DNA of 64,000 bases from Thalassia testudinum (taxonomy: Eukaryota > Streptophyta > Magnoliopsida > Alismatales > Hydrocharitaceae). The translations under genes and the position numbers were made by a program. Positions 24,490 through 36,852 of the stretch are shown here, in pieces. Numbering within the stretch: position 1 is the stretch's first letter; each line of letters starts with the position of its first letter. The notes beneath the pieces are model-generated. The model saw only the letters and a program-made list of their open reading frames with translations. It was not told the origin of the DNA and did no database searches. The stretch covers positions 64,664,501 to 64,728,500 of the forward strand of contig JAZHRO010000019.1 of the NCBI GenBank assembly GCA_037157565.1, written 5' to 3'.

Positions 24490-25419
24490 CAAGACCTCAA
24501 AAGGTCCTACGAACCTTGACGCGAGCTTCCCCTGCACCCTAAAATTATTGTAAGCCCTTCATGAGTGAAACACAAAGGAAGACGTGATCTCCAACCTCAA
24601 ACTGTACCTCCCTACGCTTTCGATCAGTGTAGCTCTTCTTCCTGCTCTGGACAGTGTGGAGTTTCCTATGGATTAGCTCTATCACCTCTTGACTCTGGCG
24701 AATCAACCTAGGACCAACCTCCCACTTGGTCCCAACCTCGACCCAACTCAAAAGAGTTGTACACTTCCGCCCATATGACGCCTCATCCAGTGCCATGTCG
24801 ATACTCGAATGGTAGCCGTTGTTGTATGTAAACTCTGCCAAAGGCAAATGATCCTCCTAGGAGCCTCTCCAATCTAATACACATGCACGCAAAAGATCAT
24901 CTAGTGTTTGAATAGTGTGCTCTAACTGCCCATTGGTCTAAGGGTGGTAAGCAGCACTGAACCTCAAGTGAGCCCCCAAGGCCTACTGGAACTCTCCTCA
25001 GAACTCGGAAGTGAAACGGGTGTCTCCATTGGATATGATCTTGTAGGGAACTCCATGAAGGCGCACCACATCCCGAATGTAGCGTTTTGCCAATTGTGCT
25101 GGTCCAGAAGTGACTCGGATAGGCAAAAACCGCACCGTCTTCGTCAACCTATCCACTACGACCCAAATGGCATCGTGTCCCCACTGTGTAACTGGTAGCC
25201 CCACCACTAGGTCCATAGTAACACTCTCTCACTTCCACTCTGGCACAAAAAGTGGCTGTAATGGCCCTGCAGGCCTTTGGTCTCAGCCTTCACCTGCTGG
25301 CATACCAAGTACTGCTGCACAAACTCTCCAACATCCTTTTTCATCCCCCACCACCAAAAATCACGTCGCAGATCATGGTACATCTTGGTGTTCTCGGGAT
25401 GTATAGTGAACTTGGATTC
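24490..25419 (-). pseudogene. Ty3 (Tekay/Del-type) integrase pseudogene, 3' part
   Basis: From right to left: an HHCC zinc-binding region with HPENTKMYHDL and CQQVKA, then the integrase core with MDLVVGLPVTQWGHDAIWVV, VDRLTKTVRFLPIR and LHGVPYKIIS, then MPLAEFTYNNGYHSSI, YGRKC and FEVGDHVFLCVS. These match the chromovirus Tekay/Del integrase, which catalyses cDNA insertion. Several frame shifts and stops (for example a TGA after DFWWWG) inactivate it. The second catalytic Asp region reads SNGDTRFTS, where the family has SDRDPRFTS. The piece is separated from its upstream part (28142-28384) by solo LTR A1. Confidence 0.85.
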
Positions 25420-25424
25420 GTGTG
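25420..25424. repeat. target-site duplication GTGTG (left) of LTR A1
   Basis: Identical to 28137-28141; marks the insertion of A1 into the Ty3 integrase sequence. Confidence 0.9.
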
Positions 25425-25444
25425 TGTTATGAACGCGCGCTCCA

Positions 25445-25546
25445 GACGTCTTTTAAGACGTCTGGGAGGTGGCCCAGACGTCGGACAAGACGTCTGGAAT
25501 CACTTCCAGACGTCGGATAAGACGTCTGGGATCATTTACAGACGTC
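25445..25546. repeat. GACGTC ladder 1 of A1, alternating 12/20 bp
   Basis: Perfect GACGTC hexamers start at 25445, 25457, 25477, 25489, 25509, 25521 and 25541. The intervals are 12, 20, 12, 20, 12, 20. Most are embedded in CAGACGTCTG. The ladder sits right inside the LTR's 5' terminus (U3). Confidence 0.95.
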
Positions 25547-26012
25547 TGGAAATCGGTTATTTTGGCACGATTGTTTCGTCTGCACGCCTGAGCGCGCAGA
25601 CCTGCGGAAATACCCTCTCTCTCTTTTTCCCTCTCCCTCCTGCGCCCTCTGCGTGCTCTCTCTCTCCTCCTCGCGCGGCCTTAAAAGGCCACGCCCTCTC
25701 CCTCACTCCCGTCACCTCTGTCTCCTTCCTTTTCTCCTTCCAGCCAGTGCGCGAGAGCGAGCGTGAGGGTGAGCGGTGGCGGCGACAGCCGCGGCGGGTG
25801 CAGGAGGAGGTGCTGCGCGGGGGAGGAGGCGTCGGCCGTGAGGGCTCGAGCCTGCCGGGGCAGCGGGAGCCGGTCGGCGGGGGCGCAGCGGGTGCGGAGC
25901 GACGCGGGAGGCCTGTTGCAGCTCGAGCAGCAGGCGGAGCACTCGCAGCGCGGCCGGGCGTCGCGAGCGGAGGGCGAGTCGCGCCCTGGTTCTGGAAACT
26001 TTTCCAGAATCA

Positions 26013-26334
26013 GACGTCTGGGCTGATAGCCAGACGACGGGCACGACGTCTGAAAGGTGAGTTATTTTCTGTCTTCTTCCTTTTCTTCGACTGACCGTAC
26101 TGAGAGAGAGAGGAAATGGGTACACTCAGGTTCTGAGACTCGCATCCAACGCGAATCAGACGTCTGGCTGTAGTGACAGATGACGGGAACGACTTCTAGA
26201 CGTCCGGGGTGACCGTCGGACGTCTGGGAACTAGGCCAGATGCCCCTGCAGGCTTCTGGACGTCTGAGAGCCCACGCAGAGCAAGGTAATTCCTGATCCA
26301 CTTTTTAAGACGTCTGGAAGAAGTTCCAGACGTC
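26013..26334. repeat. GACGTC ladder 2 of A1
   Basis: Sites start at 26013, 26033 (GACGAC), 26045; 26159, 26179 (GATGAC), 26191 (GACTTC), 26199, 26219, 26239 (GATGCC), 26259; 26309, 26329. Unmarked ones are perfect GACGTC. Intervals within groups are 20 and 12, with one of 8. Confidence 0.9.
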
Positions 26335-26621
26335 TGATTTTGCACTGTTTCATCGTTTTCGACCCGTTTAGGGCCCGTTCAGGTTCCGTTTTCCGCGTTT
26401 CGAGTTGCGTTCTTTTCAGAATTACATCCTCTACCCGTCTACAGTAGCTGTACACTATTTTGAGACACTCCTTATGTTTGATCCTTGTGATAGGACCCCG
26501 TTTCGTTGCAGTCTCAGGGGTCGCGGAGGCACGCGGGATTCCCGACCACGCCCCCATTACTCCCGTTGTACCTGGTAGAGTGGCTTTAAGTATAATCTGT
26601 TAAATTATGAAACCATAAATA

Positions 26622-26765
26622 GAACCTAGGACATTGCATGAATCCTAGGAATGAGAAATAGATTGAATGGTAGCTTCCTAGGGTGTTGCATGAATCCTAG
26701 GGCTGGAAAACTAGATTGTATGATAGATCCTAGGATATGGCATGAATCGTAGGACGAGAAAACTA
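26622..26765 (+). repeat. three ~60-bp tandem units in A1
   Basis: Units of the form CCTAGG...GCATGAATCCTAGG, then an AAACTAGATTG-like part, recur at about 26625, 26680 and 26732. The mirrored copy in A2 is at about 33950-34090, so the repeat is part of the LTR family. Confidence 0.75.
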
Positions 26766-26997
26766 GTGGAATGTATGAATACTGCAGTCTTGAAAAATGT
26801 GGAAAGGAAATACTAGCTGCCTGTGAATTGAATTAACAGCTGCCTGTTATGAATAAATAAATGTGATTAAGAATATGGTTTGTAAGAACGTGAAACTGAA
26901 AAGTGAAACCTGGATGTTCTGAGTTAAAAGAGCTGGAACCCTACGGGGAATTAGGAGTAGAACTCCTGGAAAGTGAATGGAATAGAATTGGGGAAGT

Positions 26998-27215
26998 GAG
27001 CTGGCCCTTGAGTACGGAGTACCAAGGAGAGCGACTGTCCCCCCTATTTAGTGCAGAGCGGAGCCAGCCGCCCCAGGGACCCGGGGTTAGGACTGGCCAC
27101 TCTGTACCGACTTGCTGGCCCTCATGTACGTAGTACCGAGGAGAGCTACTAGTGTAGGGAGGTACTAGCTACCCCACGGGTCCCGGGGTTCTGCTAGCCT
27201 CCCACACCGACTTGT
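26998..27215 (+). repeat. diverged ~110-bp tandem duplication in A1
   Basis: GAGCTGGCCCTTGAGTACGG (26998) and TGCTGGCCCTCATGTACGTA (27112) start two units. Each continues with AGTACCRAGGAGAGC and ends near CCCGGGGTT and CACTCTGTACCGACTTG/CACACCGACTTG. Also present inverted in A2 (about 33500-33710), and recognisable in A0 and A3. Confidence 0.7.
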
Positions 27216-28136
27216 TAGGCCCACTAGGGCAAACCAGGGTAGTCAGGCGAGGGTGCGCGAACTGTGGAGGGGCAAGGCCCCTGTTTGGTTACTGTGGAGG
27301 GGTTGGACCCCTGTTACTGAGAGGGCTCTGCCCTGTACTGGTTTCGTGCTGTGCTTTGGGCGCACCCGTTAACGGAAACAACTGACCACATGCCAGTGCG
27401 GGTTAGCTACCTGTGCATTTATCGCGCGTGCCGTAGTGACCGTTACGCTTGTCCGTGACCTTGGGGTGGTTGACTGAGAGTAGGATCACCACGGGGGACT
27501 CTCCCGGCCAGGAGAGCACCACGTGCTACTTCTACTGTTCGGAAAAGACTGCAATCAAGATCGTTCCCACGAGGAACATTCGAGATCAAGTGAAGGATCT
27601 GAGAAATAGATAATTTGTGAAACAATAGAAAGGCGTAAATAAAGGAAGAAAGAAATTAAAATAGCTACTGTACACTTTACTGTTTCTTTAGTTTAGCTGC
27701 CACTCTACTCAGCGTTTTTCTGACGTGTTACACTCGTTACCTTTTAGGACCAGGTGTTGAGCAGCCAGGGTCAGCGGCTGCAGAGGACGCTGGGCCGAGT
27801 AGGGTCCAGTAGAGTTACCACTGTTCTCTTGTACCTCTTTTTGGTTCCACAGTAGTGAGTAGTTCTTGTTTCCGCTGTACTTTTCTTTACCTGCAGTTCA
27901 TATTATGTTATGAATGTTGTTCTACTGTTGTGGTGGTATATACTATTGTGGTGGTATATACTGTAGTGGTTTCTTTCCTTACTGCTGTATTTCTTTACTG
28001 TTAGTTATATTCATGCTGAATGTGGTTTATTTTACTGCTCTTTTGGTTACTTCCTCGTTGGACGACTAGGTCTTGGGATTAGTCGAGTCGGTCCGGTTCT
28101 CGTGTCTCGTAGGGACTTGGAAATCAGGTCGTTACA

Positions 28137-28141
28137 GTGTG
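28137..28141. repeat. target-site duplication GTGTG (right) of LTR A1
   Basis: Perfect copy of 25420-25424. Confidence 0.9.
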
Positions 28142-28384
28142 CCTCTGCCAAAAGCTCTCTCAACAACTCCTCATCCCTAGGGATGCATAATCGCCCCCTC
28201 ATGCGTAGGTTCTCATCAGTGAAGGTGAAGTCTTCTGGGTCTCTTGTCACTACCCTGTCTCGTAACGTCTGTAGACATGAATTAGTCATTTGCCCAGCAA
28301 TGATGTGGTCTGAGAGCTCGAGTCGTGCCTGTCTCATCACTATCACTTTCCCACAGTGTTCATGTGGCTCCTGAGGTCGCCAAC
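28142..28384 (-). pseudogene. Ty3 (Tekay/Del-type) pol pseudogene, upstream part
   Basis: Minus-strand reading includes VRDP/VTRDPEDFTF, then MRGRLCIPRDEELLRELLAE and AHC, the linker between RNase H and the integrase zinc finger of Tekay/Del elements. Its frame leads into the HHCC region found beyond A1 (25419 leftwards). The right end is cut at 28384 by LTR B2. No reverse transcriptase remains in the window for this element. Confidence 0.8.
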
Positions 28385-31104
28385 TGATGAGAGACTCATC
28401 ATGGCTCATAATTATCACTAATTATCTAGTTTCCCTAGTTAACTAACTAAGAATACATTAAGTACAATGTTAATTATTCTATACGGGTAAAAACACCAAG
28501 GACTTGCAAAATAAGTTAAAAATACAAAATTAAATATCAATTAATCCTAATAATAATTTAATTAATAATTTTGACTCAAAATAATAATAATAATTGGTTA
28601 TATAAAAAGTATTTTATTTAACTTAATTAATATTATGACCTAAGTATGTAATTAACTTAATTAAACTAATCATTTAAATAAATATAGCTAAAAAGGGTAA
28701 AAATGTAATTTCAAGGCATAAATATAATGTTTACCTAATTTATAATAATATATAAAAATTTAAAAAATAAATAAATTAAAATAAGCCTTAAAAGTCAATG
28801 TTTACGTTTAGGTCCTTAATTTCTATTACAAACGAGTCTTTTTTATTTTCAATCTGATCCTTTTTATTACATTTATACCCTTGCCTTCATCTTCTTCCCC
28901 GTCTTCATCTTCTTCGCTTCGGATGGTTGAGGACGGCCGGTTTCCAGACCTCCCGATCACCGACTATCCTATGACAGAAGACCTTTGCCATTGCCGCCCA
29001 GCTTGTGCTTACCATCTCCTCCCCATCCGACGGCCCGGATTGTCCTCTAATCCTATTTAGACTAGGCATTTAACCTCACGACGTCAAAGACAACGCCAGT
29101 GAGTACAATGAACCTAGACTTGTTTTCGTCCAGATTCAACCTCCCTGATCTCCAGCTCCACCTATAAATAACTCCTTTGACCTCCAATCGAGGTTAATGA
29201 ACCCCTACACTCTTCTCCTACCGCGGTCGTCAATAGGCTATTCGTCTCCTTCCTCCAGTGACCTCAACCTTCCACCTTTGGTCTTCTTCGAGGAGCTTGA
29301 CCTTTCGCTCTTCTCCCCCATACTTCACCGTGTCAACGAATGGAGTTGCGCTGTCATCCACCTCATTTTCATGTCACACTCCTTTGTCGCTAGAGCTTTG
29401 GTCTCCCCCTCTATTTCTTCCTCCGTCACGAGCCATTGATGGATCTTTTCTGATCTCCTTTCATCCAGGTAATGGTAGAGTAGCTTATATTTAGTTTACC
29501 TTAGATCAAGCTAGTTAGTTTGGTAATTAGAGTAATGTTTAGCTTAGTTTCAATATCGTCTTCCACAGCTCCAGCGAGCCAATTCCGACTCGCCGAGCCT
29601 TCCTTCACTAATGAAATCAAAAAATCATCTTCTTCATCTCTCCATGAATCCATTCCACTTCTTTTCCTCTAAATTTGATCACTTAATATGCCTAATCCAC
29701 ACACCTTCGCTAGATTTTCTTCGTTGTTCATGGCGGAGGAATTTGAGCTTAATTCACACCCAATTAGGGCCCTCCACCACCATAGCATCACACAAGGGCC
29801 CTGATCCCACCTCTAATTATCTCTATTACCACCTATACTTAAAATGCCTAATTTCCTTCAACCCTTTGAGCTCGCTGCCAATGGTGGCTCAGAAGGAGTA
29901 TCTTCACCTAATTCCCTACACGCACACCATCGCATCACCTTCCTAAGCATTTCCCCTCACTAAATTGAGTGAGAGAGTAGCTCTTAAGTTCAGGCATACT
30001 CAAGATTCATTCATTCTACATTCATGGATAATTCAGATTCATGATCAACTATTGTGTTAATTAAGGACTTCTTGAGGTTCTTGAGGTTCCTTATGTCCTC
30101 AAGAATTGATTAAGATCCTTTTTGAAGCATTTCATGGATATTTTATCTTCATTAGCCAAAATCAATGTTCACCAGTGCTCCGGCAAGTCGAATTCGAACC
30201 TCAGCCTTCGAAACATTTTAAGAAGCTCCAATCTGACTTATAATAATCAAAGGATTAAATTCTACTCGTTGGATTTATGATTTGATGGATGTGTACTTAG
30301 TTTGATCTTCATCTTCTCCAACTCCGATGGAGTTGGAGAGGCACACCTGTTGAGAGTTAGGGCTTAGAATTAGGATCTAAAGCTTGTGCAGGCCTTACAG
30401 ATCTTATGCTAACCTTCACTTAGGTCTTGCAACCTCTATTCTGATCTGTCAAACACACCACCATTGGATCTGAGGAGATGAAGCCTGTTAGCACCAATAG
30501 AGTGTTCAAAACATGATTTTGAGGTGTTGAGTAGATTCCTTAGGTCAATTTGAGTTTAATTAGATCTTCAATTTGATTAGAGATGCTTTAAATTAGAAAG
30601 TCAATCTTCAAGCTCAATTAGTCAACTCTGAATCGATTTCGAGGATTTAGGAGTTGAAACTCTGGATTAAGCAATAAGTTGAGTTCGTAAGATTAATGCA
30701 GAATATTTGGAATTGATTTGATTAAGTTTTATTGAGATTTAAGATAGTTTTTATCTTCTGTCTAGTTTGGGTTGTTTCTGGAACCCAAAACTTTCATAAT
30801 CTTTTTGTTGAGATTTTGTTTCAAATTTATGCCTAGATTTGTTCCATTAGATTTCTTAAATTGATCTAGATTGCTAGATGGGATCCTTATCTTTCTGTTA
30901 GACTGATTTATGCTTGAATCCGAGTTTTGAGCTTCAAGTTTGAAGCTCACAAACTTTTGGAGTATTCCTAAGCCTTCACTGACCTCTATTCCTTTTCAAT
31001 ACTCTGCGGAATGCTTTGATAAGCATTCCTGTATGCTCAATTAAGAGAGTCGGGTTCTCTTTCAAGTCAAAAGACTTGAATTTCTTCATTTACAACACAT
31101 TTCA
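28385..31104 (+). mobile_element. LTR B2 (Athila/Tat-like), about 2.7 kb
   Basis: Starts TGATGAGAGACTCATCATG, the same terminal design as B1 (TGATGAGAGCCTCATCATG). Layout parallels B1: AT-rich first third, a GGTCCTTAATTTC/GGTCCCT block, then a TATA box (TATAAATA, 29163) with a C-rich leader. Length fits the 2.82 kb of B1. The 3' end (near TTTACAACA, about 31098) and the target duplication are uncertain. Open frames at 29197-29946 are leader artefacts without known domains. Confidence 0.55.
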
Positions 31105-31973
31105 TGAAATGACCCGATGCCTGTTTAGGGTGTTTAAGACGTCTAGACTAACCGTCAAACGTCTGTCCGGATGTCTGGGTGAAGGGCCAGACGTCTGAAA
31201 GTGGGAAAATATTGTATGTTCTTTGCGCTCTGCGTGCAGGCGGCAAGCAGAGCTTCTCTCTCTCCTCCACACCCCTTACCCCTAAACCCTAATCCCCTTC
31301 TATTTAAACGCCCATTTCCCCTCACCCACGCCACTCTCCACCAGCCACCACCACCTCCAGCTGTCATCCTTGTGTAGCCATGGCGAGGGTTAGGAGGGAG
31401 AGCGAGAGAGAGATAGGGTGAGTGAGGGAGAACGAGAGGGAGAGAGAGGAAGGAAGAACGTGAAGGGAGGTTCGAGGCCGAAGGAGCTCGGCGGAGCTCG
31501 TGCGGGAGTTCGGAGTAGCTTGAGTGAGCGACGGCGGCCACACACGCGAGGAGGAGGGGCTCGGGGAGGCGACCTCCCAGCCCTCTACAGCTGCTGAGGC
31601 TGCTGCGACGTGCTGCAGGCAACACTGTAAGGAAGGCAGCGTCGCGGAGGAGGTTCTGGTACTGGAAAATTTCCAATATCAGACATCTGGAGGGTCGACC
31701 AGACGTCTGTAGAGGCAACAGGACGTTCGGAGCTGAAGCCGGACGTCTGGAAGCATATTATCGCACGAAGGTACATGTTTCCTGCACTACTTTCCGCCAT
31801 GCAGACCGTAGCGTAGGGTGGTTTGACTGAAAATGGGTCTACGTCTTCATATGTAGCTGCAGGGCGTTGGAAAGGCGTGCGATGTGCCTTTCCAAGCACT
31901 TTTGGATGTCTGACCATTTCGCCGGACGTCCGACGACACTTCCAGACGACTGGAAGGAAGGTCAGACAGCTAG

Positions 31974-31978
31974 AACTC
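31974..31978. repeat. target-site duplication AACTC (left) of LTR B1
   Basis: Matches 37518-37522 exactly and restores the continuity of A' when B1 is removed. Confidence 0.9.
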
Positions 31979-34371
31979 TGATGAGAGCCTCATCATGAGC
32001 CATAACTAGCTCATTTTGATCCACTAAAGAGAATAAAAGCTCCTACATAACTTAGAGGAGGGCTTAATTGGAGGAATAAGTGTTCTGAGAAGAAAATATG
32101 AAATAAAGGTTAAAACTGCAATTTTACCATTGCAGTACATAAATGGGATTTATAAGAGGCAAAACATAGGTTAAATGGTCTGAATAAGAGAAAAAGTGGG
32201 TTGGTTCAATCAGAAATGGGTTTATGTGTAAACTAGGAATTAAATGACATCTTGTAACCCTAAAACAGACCCGCTTAATTCAACAGGGTTCCGGTTAGGA
32301 TAAAAATCAAGTAAACCCTCTAAAAATCATGGAAAAATATCTCCTAGGGTTTAGAACATTTAATTTGGCCTTTGGAACCTAGTTTGACCTAGATTAGGAT
32401 CCTAGCTCATCAATTGACCTAATTTGGGTTTTCATGCAAAATGTCCAGTTAAACGTGGTCAAACCTAAAATCCAACTTTACCATTGGATTCCTTAGGTGC
32501 AAATTAGGTTTGTACCAAAATTTGGACTTAAGGGGAGGTCATCTTGACCTACTTTGCAAATGAGTACACCTAATTACATTTTGATCTCTGTAACGACCCG
32601 ATTCCCGAGTCCCTACGAGACACGAGAACCGGACCGACTTGACTAATCCCAAGACCTGGTCGTCCAACGAGGAAGTAACCAAAAGAGCACTAAAATAAAT
32701 CACATTCAACATGAATATAACTAACAGTAAGAAAATACAGCAGTAAGGAAAGAAACTACTACATTATGTACCACCACAACAGTAGAACAACATTCATAAC
32801 ATAATATGGAACTGCAGGTAAAGAAAAGTACAGCGGAAACAAGAACTACTCACTACAGTGGAACCAAAAAGAGGTACAAGAGAACAGTGGTAACTCTACT
32901 GGACCCTACTCGGCCCAACGTCCTCTGCAGCCGCTGACCCTGGCTGCTCCACACCTGGTCCTGAAAGGTAACGAGTGTAACACGTCAGCAAAACGCTGAG
33001 TAGAGTGGCAACTAAAACTAAAGAAAATAGTAGGGTGTACAGTAGCTGTTATGTTCTGTTACTTTATTTACGTCTTTCAATTTTCTCACGATTTCATTTA
33101 TTTCTCAGATCCTTTACTTGATCTCGAATGTTCCTCGTGGGAACGATCTTGATTGCAGTCTTTTCCAAGAAGTAGAAGTAGCACGTGGTGCTCTCCTGGC
33201 CGGGAGAGTCCCCCGTGGTGATCCTACTCTCAGTCAACCACCCCAAGGTCACGGACAGACGTAACGGTGACTACGGCACGTGCGATAAACGCACAGGTAG
33301 CTAACCCACACTGGCACGCGGTCAGTCGGTTCCGTTAACGGGTGCGCCCAAAGCACAGCACGGAACCAGTCCAGGGAAGAGCCCTCTCAGTAACAGGGGT
33401 CCGACCCCTCCACAGTAACCAAACAGGGGCCTTGCCCCTCCAAAGTCCGCGCACCCTCGCCTGACTACCCTGGTTTGCCCCAGTGGGCCTAACAAGTCAG
33501 TGTAGGAGGCTAGCAGAACCCCGAAGTCCGTGGGGTAGCTAGTACCTCCCTACACTAGTAGCTCTCCTCGGTACTGCGTACACGAGGGCCAGCAAGTCGG
33601 TACAGAGTGGCCAGTCCTAACCTCGGGTCCCGGGGGCGGCTAGCTCCGCTCTGCACTAAACAGGGGGACAGTCGCTCTCCTTGGTACTCCGTACTCAAGG
33701 GCCAGCTCACTTCCCCAATTCTATTCCATTCACTTTCCAGGAGTTCTACTCCTAATTCCCCGTAGGGTTCCAGCTCTTTAACTCAGCGCATTCCGGTTTC
33801 ACCTTTCCAGTTTCACGTTCATACATCCCATATTCTTACTCATGTTCATTTATTCATAACAGGCAGCTGTTTAAACGAATTTACAGGCAGCTATTATTTC
33901 CTTTCCACATTTTCCAAGACTGCAGTATTCATATATTCCACTAGTTTTCCCGTCCTAGGATTCATGCCGTATCCTAGGATCTATCATATAATCTAGTTTT
34001 CCAGCCCTAGGATTCATGCAACACCTAGGATCTATCATTCAATCTATTTCTCATTCCTAGGATTCATGCAATGTCCTAGGTTCTATTTATGGTTCCATAA
34101 TTTAATAGATTATACTTAAAAGCCACTCTACCGGTTACAACAGGCGAACTGGGGGCGTGGTCGGGAATCCCGCGTGCCTCCGCAACCCCCGGGACTGCAA
34201 CGGAACGAGGTCCTATCATAAGAATCAAACACAAGGAGTGTCTCAAAATAGTGTATAGCTACTGTAGACGGGTAGAGGATTTAATTCCGAAAAGGGCGGA
34301 ACTCGAAACGCGGAAAACGGAACTCGAACGGGCCCTAAACGGGTCGAAAACGACGAAACAGTGCAAAATCA

Positions 34372-34720
34372 GACGTCTGGAACTTCTTCCAGACGTCTTA
34401 AAAAGTGGATCAGGAATTACCTTGCTCTGCGTGGGCTCTCAGACGTCCAAAAGCCTGCGGGGGCGTCTGGCCTAGTTCCCAGACGTCCGATGGTCACCCC
34501 GGACGTCTGAATGTCGCTCCCGTCGTCTGGTACTACAGCCAGACGTCTGATTCGCGTTGGATGGCGAATCACCGAACCTGCGCGTACCCATCTCTCTCTC
34601 TCAGTACGGTCAGTCGAAAGGAAGAAAGAAAGACGGAAAAACTCACCTTTCAGACGTCTGGACAGTCTTCCAGACGTCTCCCTCGCCGTCTGGCTATAAG
34701 CCCAGACGTCTGATTCTGGA
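34372..34720. repeat. GACGTC ladder of A2 (mirror of A1 ladder 2)
   Basis: Many CAGACGTCTG copies, the first two 20 bp apart (CAGACGTCTGGAACTT then TTCCAGACGTCT). Same arrangement as A1 26013-26334 in reverse. Confidence 0.85.
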
Positions 34721-35176
34721 AAAGTTTCCAGAACCAGGGCGCGACTCGCCCTCCGCTCGCGACGCCCGGCCGCGCCGCGCCTCGTGCACCTGCTGCTCGA
34801 GCCGCAGCAGTCCGCCCCCGTGTCGCTCCGCGCCCGCTGCGCCCCCCGCCGGCCGGCCTTAGCAGCCTCGGCGAGTTCGCCCTCACGGCCGAGTGCCTCT
34901 CCCACGCGCAGCACCTCCTCCCACGCTCACCGCGGGTGTCGCTGCCGCTGCACCCTCGCGCTCGCTCTCGCGCACTGGCTGGAAGGAGAAGAGGAAGGAG
35001 ACGGAGGTGACGGGAGTGAGGGAGAGGGCGTGGCCTTTTAAGGCCGCGCGAGGAGGAGAGAGAGAGCGCGATAGAGGGCGTAGGAGGGAGAGGGAAAAAG
35101 AGAGAGAGGGAATTTCCGCAGGTCTGCGCGCTCAGGCGCGTAGACAAAACAATCGTGGCAAAATAACCGATTTCCA

Positions 35177-35278
35177 AACATCTGGAAATGATCCCAGATG
35201 TCTGGTCCGACGTCTGGAGGTGATTCCAGACGTCTGGTCCGACGTCTGGGCCACCTCCCAGACGTCTTAAAAGACGTC
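35177..35278. repeat. GACGTC ladder of A2 (mirror of A1 ladder 1)
   Basis: Sites start at 35177 (AACATC), 35197 (GATGTC), 35209, 35229, 35241, 35261 and 35273. Intervals are 20, 12, 20, 12, 20, 12. The phase is identical to A1, and the two non-perfect sites differ by transitions. Confidence 0.92.
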
Positions 35279-36852
35279 TGGAGCGCGCGTTCATAACAGT
35301 CCCTATCTTTTGAAAGCCATTACCTAAACCCCCCTAACTTCCTCGCCACTCTTACAAGCAGGTCCCTCCGCCATTATTGGGGAGAGATCCTACTCTGGCG
35401 AGGAATAGAGAGGGAATACTCTCTGATTCCTCAGAGATCCCCTCCCAGATTTGGAAGGGAGATTCCCTGAGGAATTCCCTTCCATCTGAACTCAATCCTG
35501 ATCCCAGATTTGCACCCAATCTCTCGTGCGAACGCACGAGAGATTTGGGTCTCTTAACTACCTTCCATCTCTGGCGAGACGTCGGTGGCAGAAGGCTTGC
35601 CCTCCACGCACCAAAAGCTCAGCCAGCACCTATAAATTAACCCCCAACTCCGGTCACACCTCCTCAGCTCGACTTGGCCGAAATTCTACCACAATTTCCT
35701 CTTCTTCTCCTCCGGCCAAGGGGTCCAGCGAGCTCTGACGAGCCCCCCTTCTCTTCCTCGTCGCTCTGCCACAAAACCAGTGGCAGAGCCGTCCTCCTCA
35801 TCCTCCTCCGCGTCGTGCAACACCCGCGCTAGCCGCCCTAGCCCCGTCGTCGCCGTCGTGTTCCTCCACTGGATGCTTTCTTCTCTGACGACAGCAGGTA
35901 CTGCCGGTCGCCTTCTCACCCCCTTCGTCCCTTTAGTTAGGTTAGAACTGCTCTTCTCTATCCCCTCTTTCATTTCCCTCATCTTATTTCATCAAACGCT
36001 CCTTGACCGCCGCTGTCCACCACCATCTTCATCTTCGGCCACCCTCCGGCGAGACGCTCCCAACACTCCGCAGCCCCACATGCCTTGCCGACCACCGCAT
36101 AACCTCCGCCTCACTTCACTGAATATCCTCTGCTCATCCACAGACCCTCTACACCGCCACAACAGCCCCCCGACCAAACCCATCCGGCCGGCCACAGGGC
36201 AACCTAGGCACACATGCCTAGGCCACCCCGCAGCCTGCCACCTAGCACCTCACCTTCGCCATGACACGACGAAGGTGCTCCTGTGGTCTGATTAAGCCGC
36301 AAGGCTCTTTTTGTGTCAGGCAAGTTTCATGCTCCAGCCGCCATTAACGGTGACTCGAGGAAGCTGCACGCTTGCTTCAGGCTGCAATGCTCCAGGAGCC
36401 CAGGTCCAACTAACTCGGGGAGGCCTCGCGAAGTCATTTGTCCTAGTAAGTGGCGCCGTGAAGCCTGCAATGCTGCAATTGGAGAACGCTCTCCTGCGGG
36501 CGCGCGCCAAAGAATGATGGAACAATAGTCCCACCTCGGTAAGCTGTAGGGTGCTGGAGTGGGTTAAATTGATTTTATGCTATGCGCTTGTTGCCTCCGA
36601 TTACACTTGGGGTGAGGTCCCTCACTTATACTTACCACCTCGTCCGTGAGCTCACCACACGAATCTGGCGACTCGACCCGACACCCTCCTGAGCACTCCT
36701 CGCGCACCACACCCACGCCGGTGAGCCTGGACCCAGGCGCGCGACCCGACCTGTTTACGTGGCTCTGGGAGAGCGTGCTGAAGAGTGATATACAGAGAGA
36801 GCGAGAGATGCGGGTGTGGGTAGAGGGATAGGTTTTTCTCCTCTTTAGTTTG

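Larger units (their letters stand above)
25425..28136 (+). mobile_element. solo LTR A1, 2712 bp
   Basis: Begins TGTTATGAACGCG and ends GGTCGTTACA, flanked by perfect GTGTG duplications, with no internal domain: a solo LTR left by recombination between two LTRs. The ...GTTACA terminus is typical of Tekay/Del LTRs preceding a Met-tRNA primer site. Contents in order: palindrome ladder, a GC-rich stretch (25790-25990), a second ladder, three 60-bp repeats, and a duplicated block. The long frame across 25252-26094 runs over the insertion junction and is not a gene. A near-identical inverted copy is A2. Confidence 0.92.
32589..35298 (-). mobile_element. solo LTR A2, 2710 bp, inverted copy of A1
   Basis: Begins TGTAACGACCCGATTCCCG and ends GCGCGTTCATAACA, the exact inverse layout of A1 and of the same length. 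Flanks ATCTC (32584-32588) and GTCCC (35299-35303) differ by two transitions, plausible for an aged duplication. Internal blocks (ladders, 60-bp repeats, duplicated block) are all present in mirrored order. A1 and A2 are about 4.5 kb apart and could pair as a long inverted repeat. Confidence 0.88.

Noticed and set aside
25252..26094. 280-codon open frame
   Set aside because: Crosses the junction between the Ty3 integrase and solo LTR A1; Arg/Gly-rich only because of GC-rich LTR DNA, with an equally long frame on the other strand.
35780..36295. 171-codon Pro/Ser-rich frame after a TATA box
   Set aside because: It is the C-rich leader of LTR B1; homologous positions in B2 and B3 do not keep the frame.
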